From: Fen731 sp964354265
GTDB lineage: Bacteria > Actinomycetota > Humimicrobiia > Humimicrobiales > Humimicrobiaceae
Assembly (NCBI GenBank): GCA_964354265.1
Contig: CAYGYY010000053.1
Coordinates: forward strand, 1-13,940
Reading direction: 5' to 3'
DNA length: 13,940 nucleotides
The notes below the pieces were generated by a model. The model saw only the letters and a program-made list of their open reading frames with translations, searched no databases and had not been told where the DNA came from. Position 1 is the first letter of the stretch, and each line of letters begins with the position of its first letter. Position numbers and translations under genes: made by a program. Below are positions 13,226 to 13,940 of this stretch, piece by piece.

Positions 13226-13940
13226 GTGAAAAGACCAATATTATTAATAGTGGTAGTAGTGGTTATTGCCTTGCTTGCAACCATCGGATTCAGTGGTTGC
13301 GCACAGGAAGAGGCTGCAGAGACCACTGCTGCAGCAGAGACCACTGCTGCAGCAGAGACCACTGCAGCAGAGACCACTGCTGCAGAGACCACTGCGGCAG
13401 AGACCACTGCACCAATGAATCTAGTTTTCGGTAACCTTCCTACTGCGCTATCAGACGAATGGAACGGCTACAGTGTTGAAAACTTTGTTTATTGTGCAGA
13501 TAAAAAAGGTGTAGAGACACAGGTTATTGATGCCGGGTGGGATGGCGCAAAACAATTAGCCAATTTTGAGGACCTGGTCAGTAAAGAAGTAGATGCTATC
13601 GGCGTATTTATCTGGACTCCTGAAAGCGGAGAGCAGTATTCAACTCAAGCAAAAGAAGCAGGTATCCCTATTTTCTTTGAAAACACCAAGCTGAGCTCTG
13701 ACCTGATTGAATATGAATTCATGGGCGATTATGTTTTTAATGTAGCTTGTGAATATGACAATATCGGTTATGAAGCTATAAAATGGCTTGATACAAACTA
13801 TCCTGGTGCAAAGATACTTTATGTAAGAGGTCAGCCAGGAATGGGAATTGTCGAAGCCTATGAAGCAGGTGTGGAAAGAGCCCTTGCTGAATCAACAAGC
13901 GGTACCACTGTTGCTATCAGGAGGGATACACAATGGGATA
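13226..13940 (+). CDS. Sugar-type ABC transporter substrate-binding lipoprotein (3' end outside window)
   Basis: The first 238 residues of a periplasmic-binding-protein family 4 (ribose/galactose-like) solute-binding protein. The GTG start follows AAAGGAGG at ideal spacing. A lipoprotein signal is plain: MKRPILLIVVVVVIALLATI, then lipobox GFSG before Cys25, so the mature protein is lipid-anchored at the outer face of the cell membrane. A low-complexity ETTAA linker (about 32-62) tethers the binding domain, which begins at MNLVFGNLP. Its first lobe shows GVETQVIDAGWDGAKQLANF and VDAIGVFIWTPESG, patterns of sugar-binding Peripla_BP_4 proteins. The gene is cut by the window end. ABC ATPase and permease genes would be expected downstream. 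It is probably the import component for the substrate of the operon. Confidence 0.85.
   Translation, partial: MKRPILLIVVVVVIALLATIGFSGCAQEEAAETTAAAETTAAAETTAAETTAAETTAAETTAPMNLVFGNLPTALSDEWNGYSVENFVYCADKKGVETQVIDAGWDGAKQLANFEDLVSKEVDAIGVFIWTPESGEQYSTQAKEAGIPIFFENTKLSSDLIEYEFMGDYVFNVACEYDNIGYEAIKWLDTNYPGAKILYVRGQPGMGIVEAYEAGVERALAESTSGTTVAIRRDTQWD
13319..13411 (+). repeat. In-frame tandem repeat coding the ETTAA linker
   Basis: Six copies of GAGACCACTGC followed by Ala codons encode ETTAAA, ETTAAA, ETTAA, ETTAA, ETTAA and ETTA-P. Units are 18, 18, 15, 15, 15 and 12 bases. Every Thr is ACC or ACT and the DNA copies are nearly identical, so the array is young or slippage-prone. In-frame changes in number would only alter linker length. 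Confidence 0.9.

Noticed and set aside
13177..13407. Minus-strand frame rich in Ala, Val and Ser
   Set aside because: It is the antisense reading of the GAGACCACTGC repeat in the lipoprotein gene; no ribosome binding site and no family resemblance.
1..13940. tRNA, rRNA, CRISPR arrays, insertion-sequence ends and GlmS-type riboswitch
   Set aside because: Looked for cloverleaf-like, repeat-spacer, transposase and conserved leader patterns while reading; none was seen.

Overview
The window reads as chromosomal DNA from a low-GC bacterium that uses strong AGGAGG-type Shine-Dalgarno sites and is probably an anaerobic fermenter. The reasons are an AT-rich composition, a large Fe-S flavoenzyme of the 2,4-dienoyl-CoA reductase type, ROK-family proteins, and a lipoprotein with a Glu-Thr-Thr-Ala linker. 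It looks Clostridia-like, but an uncultured candidate lineage with similar features cannot be excluded from sequence alone.

Left edge (1-1734): the C-terminal end of a RelE/ParE-like toxin, a gene-poor stretch of about 375 bases with a possible remnant of a dehydrogenase C-terminus, and a complete AAA ATPase of the AAA_14/DUF4143 type. This part has accessory character and no visible link to the rest.

Main operon (1978-9327, all + strand): a divergent ROK sugar-kinase-like protein, N-acetylglucosamine-6-phosphate deacetylase (nagA), a NagB-like sugar-phosphate isomerase/deaminase homologue, a Gfo/Idh/MocA NAD(P)-dependent oxidoreductase, a creatinase/M24-fold protein that has lost most metal ligands, and an M20 metallo-amidohydrolase with all its ligands. 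Tight junctions support co-transcription: kinase and nagA abut, nagA to the NagB-like gene is 15 bases, and the M24 stop overlaps the M20 start.

Right part (9333-13940): a ROK-type repressor (winged helix plus a sugar-binding ROK fold without catalytic Asp) behind its own promoter and two overlapping palindromes. Next come a 151-base leader with two orphan perfect Shine-Dalgarno repeats, a 714-residue FMN/4Fe-4S/FAD oxidoreductase, and the start of a sugar-type ABC substrate-binding lipoprotein that runs off the window.

Taken together the locus looks like a regulated catabolic island for an amino-sugar-related compound. The binding protein would capture it, the ROK protein phosphorylate it, NagA deacetylate it and the NagB-like protein isomerise or deaminate it. 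The oxidoreductases and two amide/C-N hydrolases suggest that the substrate is not plain GlcNAc but a conjugate or modified amino sugar. This is inference: the individual families are clear, but the substrate is not. The most notable observations are the coordinated active-site departures in the ROK, NagB-like and M24 proteins, inside an otherwise intact nag-like operon.
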